From the NCBI GenBank assembly GCA_963643215.1, contig CAVIJY010000045.1:1-14816 (forward strand): a stretch of 14,816 nt of DNA, written 5' to 3'. This DNA is from Darwinimomas sp963643215. GTDB taxonomy: Bacteria; Bacillota; Clostridia; Lachnospirales; Lachnospiraceae. This document shows positions 1-6,255 of the stretch, piece by piece; position 1 is the first letter of the stretch; the number at the start of each line of letters is the position of its first letter. Below the pieces are notes generated by a model. That model ran no database searches. It worked only from the letters and a program-made list of their open reading frames with translations, and had not been told where the DNA came from. Position numbers and translations under genes: made by a program.

Positions 1-13
1 ATCCATAACTCAT
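1..13 (-). CDS. Possible start of a further minus-strand gene (4 codons visible)
   Basis: Reading the minus strand, a GAGGGAG purine-rich stretch lies 4 bases before an ATG at position 13, which would begin Met-Ser-Tyr-Gly and run off the left edge. A second ATG at position 6 is also possible. If real, it would follow the solute-binding protein gene but be separated from it by a terminator. Genes after such a binding protein are often transporter permeases, but nothing in four codons shows this. Confidence 0.25.
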
Positions 14-60
14 AAGACTCCCTCAAACAGCTTTTTCTAAACATAACGTTTCCTTTAAAG

Positions 61-100
61 AAAAACCGCAGCCACGGGCACGACCCGAGCTGCGGTTTTT
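61..100. terminator. Bidirectional intrinsic terminator after the solute-binding protein gene
   Basis: An 11-bp perfect outer stem (AAAAACCGCAG, 61-71, with CTGCGGTTTTT, 90-100) encloses an inner CGGG/CCCG stem. Read on the minus strand it ends in TTTTTCTTT, so it ends the transcript of the solute-binding lipoprotein. The A-run on the other side makes it symmetrical, so it could also stop transcripts arriving on the plus strand. The 90 bases between it and the stop codon at 191 hold nothing I recognise. Confidence 0.8.
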
Positions 101-190
101 CCGTTGTCTGCCTGATTTGCTGCCGCGTCTCACCGCAGACTTCTCCGGAAGGACGCCGCACAGGCATCCCTCCGGGCATTCATCCTGCAA

Positions 191-1858
191 TCAATACCAC
201 TCGTCAAAGAAGTACAGTCCGGTATACGGACGGGACTTCACGCCCTCGACATTTTTATACCATGCAGAGACATTGTACTCATAGATCAGCGGTATGGCAT
301 AAACCTGATCTATAACCTTTGTATAGATTTTTGCGCCAAGCTCCTTGCGGGTTTCACTGTCAACCGCTGCATTGAGCTGTGCTACCAGATCGTCCATCTC
401 CTCGTCGGCCATAGTTGTCAGCACCTTTGTGCCTGTGGCCAGTGAATATACATTGCTGTAGCTGCTCGCCACCGATACATCCATCGCCGTCTGCACAACA
501 TCGTACGGAGCCGCATCCCATCCTGTATCTGTCTGTATCAGAGTTCTGTGTGATGCAGAGTCAAGAGCCTTCACCTCACAGTTGATTCCTATATTGATCA
601 GCTGTCCCTGAATGACCTGAGCCGCTATCTCCGCCTTCTTGCCGGACTGGCATGCCAGAACATACGCCTCTCCGTTGTAATTTGACTTCGCAAGGTATTC
701 CTTGGCCATCTCCGGATCATACTGCGGATACTGGGCGCCGAGCGTGTCCAGATCAGGGCAGTCCGTAAAGAACGGAGGAATCGGAAGATCAGTTATCTCG
801 GAAAGTCCGTCATATACAACAGTGTTGATATCCTCTCTGTTGATCGCATACTGGAGTGCCTTCCTGAAGTTTATATCCGTGTTCGGGCCCTTGACGGTAT
901 TCAGCATCATCTGCATGGTACCTGCCGCAAATGCCGTCTCGTATCCTATATCCGGATCTGTGATCTTCAGTACAGGAGACAGGTTGCAGTTGAGCAGCAC
1001 ATCTATATCATGTGTCTCAAGCGCCAGTATCTGGGTGTTGGCGTCTGCAAGGAACTTCAGTGTTATCTTCTCGTAGAACGGCTTCTTATCTCCCCAGTAG
1101 TTCTCGTTTCTCTCGAAGGTCATATGATCGGCCTTCTTCACCTCGGTAAGCACATACGGCCCTGTTCCTATAGGTGTCTGCGTGTATCCTTCGACGCCCA
1201 GCTCTTCAAACTTTGCCTTGTTTACTATTCCGCCGGATCTTCCGGATACCCCGGCCACAAGTACCGGCATATACGGTGACGACAGATGTATGGCCACATC
1301 ATAATCTCCTACCTTCTCAGTGGTCTCATACTGTCTTCCCCACAGGCTCTTTACCGATGTTGCGTTCTGAACATTGTTCCATGAGAAGACAACATCATCC
1401 GCCGTCATATGATCTCCGTTGGAAAAATAAACATCATCGCGGAAATGAACCGTAAGCGTAAGTCCGTCCTCAGACCATTCATAGCCTGTTGCAAGCCATG
1501 GCTGCAGTGATCCGTCCGGCATCAGCCTGAACGCGCATTCATATATGTTCTGCAGCAGTATCGAGTCATCATTGGTATTTGATGATCTGTCATCAAATGA
1601 GAAATACACATCCGGCTCAGCTGTAGTTGCTACAACAAGCTCTTTTTTCTTGTTCTCCGATGACTGTGTGCTTCCGGAGCTTTCCGATGCGGTAGTGCTC
1701 AGGCCGCCTCCCGCATTGGCATTGGTGACATTCTGAGACAATGTCGTCTTCTCCGTGGTTTCCGCAGCATCTGATCCTCCGGAAGATGAGGATCCCCCGC
1801 AGGCAGTCAGCGACAATGCCAGCGCAGACGCAAGTAAAGCTGATAAAAGTTTTTTCAT
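191..1858 (-). CDS. ABC transporter substrate-binding lipoprotein, dipeptide/oligopeptide type (SBP_bac_5)
   Basis: A 555-residue extracellular solute receptor anchored by lipid to the outer face of the membrane. The N-terminus is a lipoprotein signal: two lysines, a hydrophobic core, then the lipobox Leu-Thr-Ala-Cys with the lipidated Cys at residue 20. A Gly/Ser/Thr/Asn-rich linker of about 50 residues follows before the folded domain begins near residue 72. Residues 119-160 carry the family signature (PWLATGYEWSEDGLTLTVHF, then a DGxxMTADDVVFSW-like stretch with NGD) of the DppA/OppA/NikA group, and the length fits that family. The start is set by an excellent AGGAGGGGG ribosome binding site. 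No permease or ATPase genes sit beside it in the window and it has its own promoter and terminator, so it is either an orphan receptor or serves a transporter encoded elsewhere. The ligand cannot be read from sequence; peptides are the default guess for the family, nickel or oligosaccharides are possible. Confidence 0.9.
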   Translation of the reverse strand: MKKLLSALLASALALSLTACGGSSSSGGSDAAETTEKTTLSQNVTNANAGGGLSTTASESSGSTQSSENKKKELVVATTAEPDVYFSFDDRSSNTNDDSILLQNIYECAFRLMPDGSLQPWLATGYEWSEDGLTLTVHFRDDVYFSNGDHMTADDVVFSWNNVQNATSVKSLWGRQYETTEKVGDYDVAIHLSSPYMPVLVAGVSGRSGGIVNKAKFEELGVEGYTQTPIGTGPYVLTEVKKADHMTFERNENYWGDKKPFYEKITLKFLADANTQILALETHDIDVLLNCNLSPVLKITDPDIGYETAFAAGTMQMMLNTVKGPNTDINFRKALQYAINREDINTVVYDGLSEITDLPIPPFFTDCPDLDTLGAQYPQYDPEMAKEYLAKSNYNGEAYVLACQSGKKAEIAAQVIQGQLINIGINCEVKALDSASHRTLIQTDTGWDAAPYDVVQTAMDVSVASSYSNVYSLATGTKVLTTMADEEMDDLVAQLNAAVDSETRKELGAKIYTKVIDQVYAIPLIYEYNVSAWYKNVEGVKSRPYTGLYFFDEWY

Positions 1859-1898
1859 ATCCCCCTCCTAAGATTGAAATGATATTACATTTGTAAAG

Positions 1899-1927
1899 AT
1901 AATAGTAAGTTTGTTTCTCTTTTTCAA
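1899..1927 (-). promoter_or_regulatory. SigA-type promoter of the solute-binding protein gene
   Basis: On the minus strand, TTGAAA (complement at 1922-1927), a 17-base spacer, then TATTAT (complement at 1899-1904). It lies about 40 bases before the start codon at 1858, in an AT-rich stretch, giving a short leader of roughly 30 bases containing the ribosome binding site. Another TTGACA lies just upstream but has no good -10 partner at standard spacing. Confidence 0.55.
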
Positions 1928-1985
1928 CAATTTGTGTTATGTCAAATGCATGATATTTTTAGAATAAAATCGTCAAAAGACATTA

Positions 1986-2028
1986 AAATCCCCTGTATTG
2001 CTTAAAAGAATCGCAATGCAGGGGATTT
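1986..2028 (-). terminator. Intrinsic terminator of gltX
   Basis: A 16-bp inverted repeat with one mismatch (AAATCCCCTGTATTGC at 1986-2001 against GCAATGCAGGGGATTT at 2013-2028) with an 11-base loop. On the minus strand the stem ends in GGGGATTTTAATGTCTTTT. It lies 33 bases after the gltX stop codon and separates gltX from the promoter of the solute-binding protein gene. Confidence 0.75.
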
Positions 2029-2060
2029 GTTTGAAACTAAAGGTTATATTTTTGCGCGTT

Positions 2061-3518
2061 TTATGCTTTATTTTCTCTGAGTTTTTCGACCGCAGCCTCC
2101 AGCCGCTCAAGGCTTTCTGTCTTTCCGAGAACCTCCATGATCTCCGTAGCTCCTGCCGGAGTCATCTGCTTGCCTGAAAGTGCCGTGCGAAGCGGCCACA
2201 TCACAAATCCGGTCTTTACACCGCTTTCAGAAACATATTTTGAAATCGTCTCGTAAAGCGCATCATTTGAGAAGTCATCCTGCGTCTTCAGGATCCGGAT
2301 CATATCCTCTATCGTCTTAAGCGAGCTCTCGGCATCCGTTTTCATCTTCTTATGAGTATACATGGATACATCGTATTCAGGCATTTTCTCAAAGAAATCG
2401 ATATGCCCGGCTATGTCGGTCAGCTTTTCTATCCTTGTCTTGACCATGGCGGCTATCCGGCGAAGATCAAGCGGCTTGGTGATGACAGCCTTTATATACG
2501 GCTCTGCCAGCTCATAGAACCTCTCATCCTCCATAGCCTTGATATATTCTCCGTTCATCCACCCAAGCTTCACCATGTCAAAGACAGCCGGTGATTTGCT
2601 GATGCGCCTGTAGTCGAATACATCCACCAGCTCATTCAGCGAATAGATCTCTCTGTCATCCTCAGGCGACCAGCCCAGAAGAGCCACAAAATTCACGACT
2701 GCCTCGGCTATATATCCCTGATCCAGCAGATCCTCGAATGAAGAGTGCCCGGACCGTTTCGACAGCTTTTTATGCGTTTCATCGGTTATAGTAGGACAAT
2801 GAATATATTTAGGAACCTCCCAGCCGAACGCATCATACAGTCTGTTGTACTTCGGTGAAGATGAGAGATACTCGCTTCCTCTTACAACATGGGTTATGCC
2901 CATGAGATGGTCGTCCACGACATTGGCGAAGTTGTATGTCGGATATCCGTCAGACTTGATGAGCACCATGTCGTCAAGCTCCGCATTGGGTACGGTGATA
3001 TCTCCGTACAGCTCATCGTGAAATGTCGTCTCTCCGTCGGTGGGATTGTTCTGGCGGATCACGAATGGATCTCCCGCGTCAAGATGTGCCTGAATCTCTT
3101 CCTTCGTCAGATGGAGGCAATGCTTGTCATATACCATGATCTCTTCGCCGTTTACTGTCTTTTTCAGGCCGTCAAGGCGCTCCTGACTGCAGAAGCAGTA
3201 GTATGCCTCTCCCCTGTCCACGAGCTTTTTCGCGTATTCCATATATACGCCGGATGCCTGCCTCTCGCTTTGAACATACGGGCCTACATCTCCCGGCTTG
3301 TCCGGGCCCTCATCCCACATCAGTCCGGTCTCTCTCAGGGTATTGTATATGATCTCCTCAGCGCCCTCGACATGTCTGGCAAGATCCGTATCCTCGATTC
3401 TAAGCAGGAAGTCGCCGCCCTCGTGCTTTGCTATAAGATATGCATACAAAGCCGTACGAAGATTGCCCACATGCATGCGTCCCGTAGGACTCGGCGCGTA
3501 TCTGGTTCTGATTTTCAT
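2061..3518 (-). CDS. gltX: Glutamyl-tRNA synthetase (class I)
   Basis: A 485-residue cytoplasmic enzyme that charges tRNA with glutamate using ATP. In many Firmicutes lacking GlnRS it also charges tRNA-Gln for later amidation; whether this one does so cannot be seen. The N-terminus PSPTGRMHVGN (residues 9-19) carries the HIGH-type motif, and KLSKR (251-255) is the KMSKS-type loop. C108, C110, C134 and H136 reproduce the Cys-x-Cys ... Cys-x-His zinc site known from the E. coli enzyme. The catalytic half is highly typical; the C-terminal anticodon-binding half is helical, as expected. The start is placed at MKIRTRYAPSPTG because GGAGGAATATC directly precedes that ATG and the family begins there. 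A longer in-frame Met at 3587 would add 23 low-complexity residues and has no ribosome binding site. The gene is monocistronic: terminator below, divergent repeat region above. Confidence 0.97.
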   Translation of the reverse strand: MKIRTRYAPSPTGRMHVGNLRTALYAYLIAKHEGGDFLLRIEDTDLARHVEGAEEIIYNTLRETGLMWDEGPDKPGDVGPYVQSERQASGVYMEYAKKLVDRGEAYYCFCSQERLDGLKKTVNGEEIMVYDKHCLHLTKEEIQAHLDAGDPFVIRQNNPTDGETTFHDELYGDITVPNAELDDMVLIKSDGYPTYNFANVVDDHLMGITHVVRGSEYLSSSPKYNRLYDAFGWEVPKYIHCPTITDETHKKLSKRSGHSSFEDLLDQGYIAEAVVNFVALLGWSPEDDREIYSLNELVDVFDYRRISKSPAVFDMVKLGWMNGEYIKAMEDERFYELAEPYIKAVITKPLDLRRIAAMVKTRIEKLTDIAGHIDFFEKMPEYDVSMYTHKKMKTDAESSLKTIEDMIRILKTQDDFSNDALYETISKYVSESGVKTGFVMWPLRTALSGKQMTPAGATEIMEVLGKTESLERLEAAVEKLRENKA

Positions 3519-3577
3519 GATATTCCTCCGATTCGTTGCTGCTGCGCCCGCTGCATCCCGTGCATCAGGCGCAAACA

Positions 3578-3586
3578 AGTATAGCA
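3578..3586 (-). promoter_or_regulatory. Candidate extended -10 promoter of gltX
   Basis: On the minus strand the sequence TGCTATACT gives an extended -10 (TGn plus TATACT), about 60 bases before the gltX start codon. There is no recognisable -35 at 16-18 bases. It lies just outside the hairpin-rich repeat. A T-box or other riboswitch is not apparent in the ~50-base leader. Confidence 0.35.
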
Positions 3587-3622
3587 CGATTCTTGCATGC
3601 AGGCGACCTGTTTATTATAATG

Positions 3623-3782
3623 ACGAAAGCCCCGTCTGGCGACTGCACAGATAGCGAGCTTGCTCGCAAAGATGTGCAGGCATCAGACGGGCAAGACAAT
3701 ATGAGCAAGTAGGGCGACAGCCCGGATTGCGAATATTGTCGGCAGCTGCGGGAGCACGAAGTGCGAAGCAGCTGGCTTTCGT
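3623..3782. repeat. 160-bp multi-branched palindromic intergenic element
   Basis: The ends ACGAAAGC (3623-3630) and GCTTTCGT (3775-3782) are complementary and close a structure with three consecutive hairpins. Hairpin 1 (3631-3691) pairs CCCGTCTG with CAGACGGG, CTGCACA with TGTGCAG and GCGAGC with GCTCGC. Hairpin 2 (3695-3740) pairs GACAATAT with ATATTGTC, GCAA with TTGC and GGGC with GCCC. Hairpin 3 (3743-3774) pairs CAGCTGC with GCAGCTG and GCAC with GTGC. The result is a cloverleaf-like fold in DNA or RNA of either strand. It sits between divergent genes. It resembles REP/BIME- or MITE-like dispersed palindromes, but no family is identified and no function is assigned. Confidence 0.8.
3634..3695. 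repeat. 62-bp exact direct repeat, copy 1
   Basis: This copy is identical over 62 bases to 3794-3855, 160 bases downstream. Each copy is itself an imperfect palindrome with nested stems GTCTG/CAGAC, CTGCACA/TGTGCAG and GCGAGC/GCTCGC, the last with a two-base loop. In this copy the outer stem extends to CCCGTCTG/CAGACGGG. Minus-strand open frames across it are low-complexity by-products of the repeat, not genes. Confidence 0.9.
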
Positions 3783-3793
3783 AAACTACCATA

Positions 3794-3855
3794 GTCTGGC
3801 GACTGCACAGATAGCGAGCTTGCTCGCAAAGATGTGCAGGCATCAGACGGGCAAG
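3794..3855. repeat. 62-bp exact direct repeat, copy 2
   Basis: Exact second copy of the first hairpin module at 3634-3695. It is followed by a different small hairpin (AGGCGC 3854-3859 with GCGCCT 3863-3868), so the modules seem to be combined in different ways within one intergenic region. It ends about 58 bases before the ABC-F start codon and could lie in that gene's untranslated leader. I found no convincing sigma-A promoter for the ABC-F gene in the remaining bases. Confidence 0.9.
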
Positions 3856-3912
3856 GCGCAAAGCGCCTATACAGGCGAGCCACTGCCACACCTTAATTAT
3901 TAGGACATCATC

Positions 3913-5862
3913 ATGATTCTGAATGTTTCACATATAAATAAATCCTTCGGCGATGTTGACATCATAAAAGATGCCACATTTCTGATAAATGAGCACGAAA
4001 AGGCCGCCATCGTCGGCAACAACGGCGCAGGCAAGACAACCCTGCTCAATATCCTGACCGGAGAGCTTTTGGCGGACAGCGGAACTGTCGCCCTCAAAAG
4101 CGGAGCCACATTCGGGTATCTTCGCCAGATAAATGATATCGACAGCGACTATACCATCCTTGAGGAGATGAACCGCATGATAGAGCCCATCCTTCGTCTT
4201 GAGGAGGAGATGGCGGAGGTTCACGATCTCATGAACAATGCCGATGAGGAAAGCCTTTCCGGTCTGTACGAGCGCTATGAACGGCTCAACCATTCATATG
4301 AGCAGGCGGAGGGCTACAGTGCGAGAAGCCGCGCAACAGGCATACTCAAGGGTCTCGGATTTACACAATCAGAATTCTCAAAGCAGGTACGCACGCTCTC
4401 CGGCGGGCAGAAAACCCGGCTTTTTCTCGGCAAGATACTTATCTCCCGGCCGGATATCATTTTTCTGGATGAGCCGACAAACCATCTTGATCTGGCGTCC
4501 ATCGAATGGCTCGAGGGTTATCTGCTCAACTATCCCGGAGCTGTGGTCGTAGTCTCTCATGACAGATATTTCATTGACAAGATAGCTTCAAAGATCATAG
4601 ATATCGACCGCGGGCATATCGGCTGCTATTCGGGCAACTATACAGAATTCATCGAAAAAAAGCAGATGCTCCTTGATGCGCAGCTGAAGGCATATGAAAA
4701 GCAGCAGGACATGATTCATCACCAGGAATCTGTCATTGAAAAGCTCCAGTCCTACAACAGAGAAAAGTCCATAAAGCGCGCCGAAAGCCGCATAAAGCTG
4801 CTTGACAAGCTCGAGCGCCTGGAAAAGCCCTCTCAGGAAAAGGCAGACATGCAGCTGCACTTTGAGCAGACCGCGCCGTCGGGCAAAGATGTGCTTAGCG
4901 TAGAGCATATATCAAAAAGCTTCGGTTCTCATACATTGTTTTCAGATCTTAGCTTTGAGCTTAAACGGGGCGAGCATGTATGCATCATCGGAGATAACGG
5001 CACCGGAAAAACAACTATCCTCAAGATTCTGACGGGTCTTCTTGAGCCCGACGCCGGAAGCATCACCTTCGGCGCGGGAGTTATGATCGCGTATTATGAT
5101 CAGGAGCAGCACAATCTTGACTATGACAAGACCATATTTGATGAGGTGCAGGATACATATCCTGATATGAATGACACACGGGTTCGCAGCACGCTGGCTG
5201 CATTTCTTTTCACCGGAGATGAGGTGTTCAAGAAAATATCATCTCTCTCCGGAGGAGAACGCGGGCGTGTCGCGCTTGCCAAGCTCATGCTCAGCAAGGC
5301 CAATCTGATCATACTCGACGAGCCTACCAACCACCTTGACATGACCAGCAAGGAGATTCTGGAGGATGCAATCAGAAGCTATGAGGGAACCGTGCTGTGT
5401 GTATCACATGACCGCTACTTCATAAACCAGACCGCGACAAGGATTCTGAATCTTACAAATGAAAAGCTGCTCAGTTACATCGGCAACTATGATTATTATC
5501 TTGAAAAGCGCACCGATATGGAGACCTACAAGGGCGTGACCGGACCCGAGGCCGCAAATCAGCCGAATGCTGCGCCTGACGGTTCCTCTGCGTCATCTTC
5601 CCCCGGCTCTGCCGAATCCTTCCGCGAAGCCAAAGCCCGCAATGCTGCCGTCAAAAAGCGCAAAGCAGCCATCGAAAGGATAGAGACGGAGATACAAAAG
5701 CAGGAAGATCGGATAAGGGAGATCGACAAGGCCTTTCTTGATCCCTCCATACAGACGGATGCATACAAGCTTCGCCTGCTGCAGGAGGAAAAAGACGAAT
5801 GCGATGCAAAGCTCACAGAGCTTATGGAGCAATGGGAGGAACTGGAGACTGAAACCACATGA
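3913..5862 (+). CDS. ABC-F family ATP-binding protein (ribosome-associated, YdiF/Uup-like)
   Basis: A 649-residue soluble protein with two ABC ATPase domains and no membrane segments. ABC-F proteins bind the ribosomal E site and use ATP to relieve stalled or unusual translation states; some give antibiotic protection. Domain 1 has Walker A GNNGAGKT (35-42), signature LSGGQ (162-166) and Walker B ending in D186-E187. Domain 2 has GDNGTGKT (360-367), LSGGE (445-449) and D469-E470. Both catalytic glutamates are present. The charged helical linker between them (about 245-325) is the family's tRNA-interaction element. A Ser/Ala/Pro-rich segment (about 545-570) leads into a charged C-terminal coiled coil (about 570-645), the arrangement of YdiF/Uup-type members. 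AGGA lies 9 bases before the ATG. The stop overlaps the next gene by four bases. A housekeeping translation role is more likely than drug resistance, but subfamily assignment needs a tree. Confidence 0.93.
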   Translation: MILNVSHINKSFGDVDIIKDATFLINEHEKAAIVGNNGAGKTTLLNILTGELLADSGTVALKSGATFGYLRQINDIDSDYTILEEMNRMIEPILRLEEEMAEVHDLMNNADEESLSGLYERYERLNHSYEQAEGYSARSRATGILKGLGFTQSEFSKQVRTLSGGQKTRLFLGKILISRPDIIFLDEPTNHLDLASIEWLEGYLLNYPGAVVVVSHDRYFIDKIASKIIDIDRGHIGCYSGNYTEFIEKKQMLLDAQLKAYEKQQDMIHHQESVIEKLQSYNREKSIKRAESRIKLLDKLERLEKPSQEKADMQLHFEQTAPSGKDVLSVEHISKSFGSHTLFSDLSFELKRGEHVCIIGDNGTGKTTILKILTGLLEPDAGSITFGAGVMIAYYDQEQHNLDYDKTIFDEVQDTYPDMNDTRVRSTLAAFLFTGDEVFKKISSLSGGERGRVALAKLMLSKANLIILDEPTNHLDMTSKEILEDAIRSYEGTVLCVSHDRYFINQTATRILNLTNEKLLSYIGNYDYYLEKRTDMETYKGVTGPEAANQPNAAPDGSSASSSPGSAESFREAKARNAAVKKRKAAIERIETEIQKQEDRIREIDKAFLDPSIQTDAYKLRLLQEEKDECDAKLTELMEQWEELETETT

Positions 5863-6098
5863 AAAACGGCAAAGAACATAAGGAAAGACATACCTCTGCA
5901 CGCCGGATCCTTGCGTGGATCATGCTGATCATGCTTGTCTGCTGCATTACCGCCACACTCGTATGTGCTCTGACCGGTCAGAGCACATCTGTGATCCTTG
6001 CGCTTCTTTTTATCGATATGTCTGTCCCGGTTTTCTTTTATCTGCTTCAATGGGTGGCAAAGCTTCTGGGACAAGTCCGTGACTCAAAAAAAGATTGA
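5859..6098 (+). CDS. Small two-helix membrane protein of unknown function
   Basis: A 79-residue protein I do not recognise. A basic, polar N-terminus (about 17 residues rich in Lys, Arg, His and Glu) is followed by hydrophobic helices at about 18-39 and 44-70, with a short polar turn (Thr-Gly-Gln-Ser-Thr) between them and a charged tail (Arg-Asp-Ser-Lys-Lys-Asp). The basic N-terminus and charged C-terminus suggest a hairpin with both ends in the cytoplasm. Its ATG overlaps the ABC-F stop codon as ATGA, and GGAG-type purines lie just upstream inside the ABC-F gene, so translation is probably coupled. That coupling is the best evidence that it is real. A functional link to the ABC-F protein is inference only. 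A perfect 26-bp palindrome lies in the codons of the turn between the helices. Confidence 0.7.
   Translation: MKNGKEHKERHTSARRILAWIMLIMLVCCITATLVCALTGQSTSVILALLFIDMSVPVFFYLLQWVAKLLGQVRDSKKD
5963..5988. repeat. Perfect 26-bp palindrome inside the small membrane protein gene
   Basis: The half-site ATGTGCTCTGACC (5963-5975) is followed with no spacer by its exact reverse complement (5976-5988). It is long enough for a strong mRNA hairpin or a symmetric protein-binding site. Because of the symmetry both strands encode Cys-Ala-Leu-Thr-Gly-Gln-Ser-Thr in one frame. It is not followed by a U-run, so it is not an intrinsic terminator. Confidence 0.9.
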
Positions 6099-6123
6099 TA
6101 TTTTACCTGAAACAGTGTATTTT
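6095..6123 (+). promoter_or_regulatory. Candidate promoter for asnB
   Basis: TTGATA (6095-6100), a 17-base spacer, then TATTTT (6118-6123). The -35 overlaps the stop codon of the small membrane protein gene. A start near 6130 would put the hairpin at 6147-6175 into the asnB leader. The -10 is imperfect and the alternative is read-through from the ABC-F operon. Confidence 0.4.
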
Positions 6124-6146
6124 ATCTTCTATGTTTAAGGGAGCAA

Positions 6147-6180
6147 GGGCGCTTCCCCCGTGGTGGGAGGCGCTCTTTTA
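6147..6180 (+). terminator. Intrinsic terminator hairpin between the ABC-F operon and asnB
   Basis: GGGCGCTTCCC (6147-6157) pairs fully with GGGAGGCGCTC (6165-6175), counting two G-U pairs, across a 7-base loop, and is followed by TTTTA. It can end the ABC-F/small membrane protein transcript. Because the candidate asnB promoter lies upstream of it, it could also act as an attenuator in the asnB leader. No T-box core or leader peptide is seen. Confidence 0.7.
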
Positions 6181-6255
6181 TGTATTTTCATGATGAAACA
6201 AGCTCTCGGGCAGGTCTTTGCGGTACAGATATTCACACTTTAGGAGGAAAGATAT

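Noticed and set aside
2889..3584. 231-codon plus-strand frame opposite gltX
   Set aside because: It is a shadow of the gltX coding strand with no ribosome binding site or family resemblance; gltX motifs are unambiguous.
3565..3891. Minus-strand open frames of 108 and 68 codons between gltX and the ABC-F gene
   Set aside because: They are read through the duplicated hairpin element; the two frames share identical stretches only because of the 62-bp repeat, and neither has a ribosome binding site or a protein-like composition.
3913..5862. Antibiotic-resistance ABC-F (Vga/Lsa/Msr-like)
   Set aside because: The C-terminal coiled coil, Ser/Ala linker and non-mobile housekeeping context fit the YdiF/Uup type; nothing in the sequence singles out a resistance subfamily.
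6099..6255. Asn-type T-box riboswitch upstream of asnB
   Set aside because: The leader is too short and lacks the T-box core and the stem I specifier structure; the GTGGTGGGAGG stretch is part of the terminator stem.
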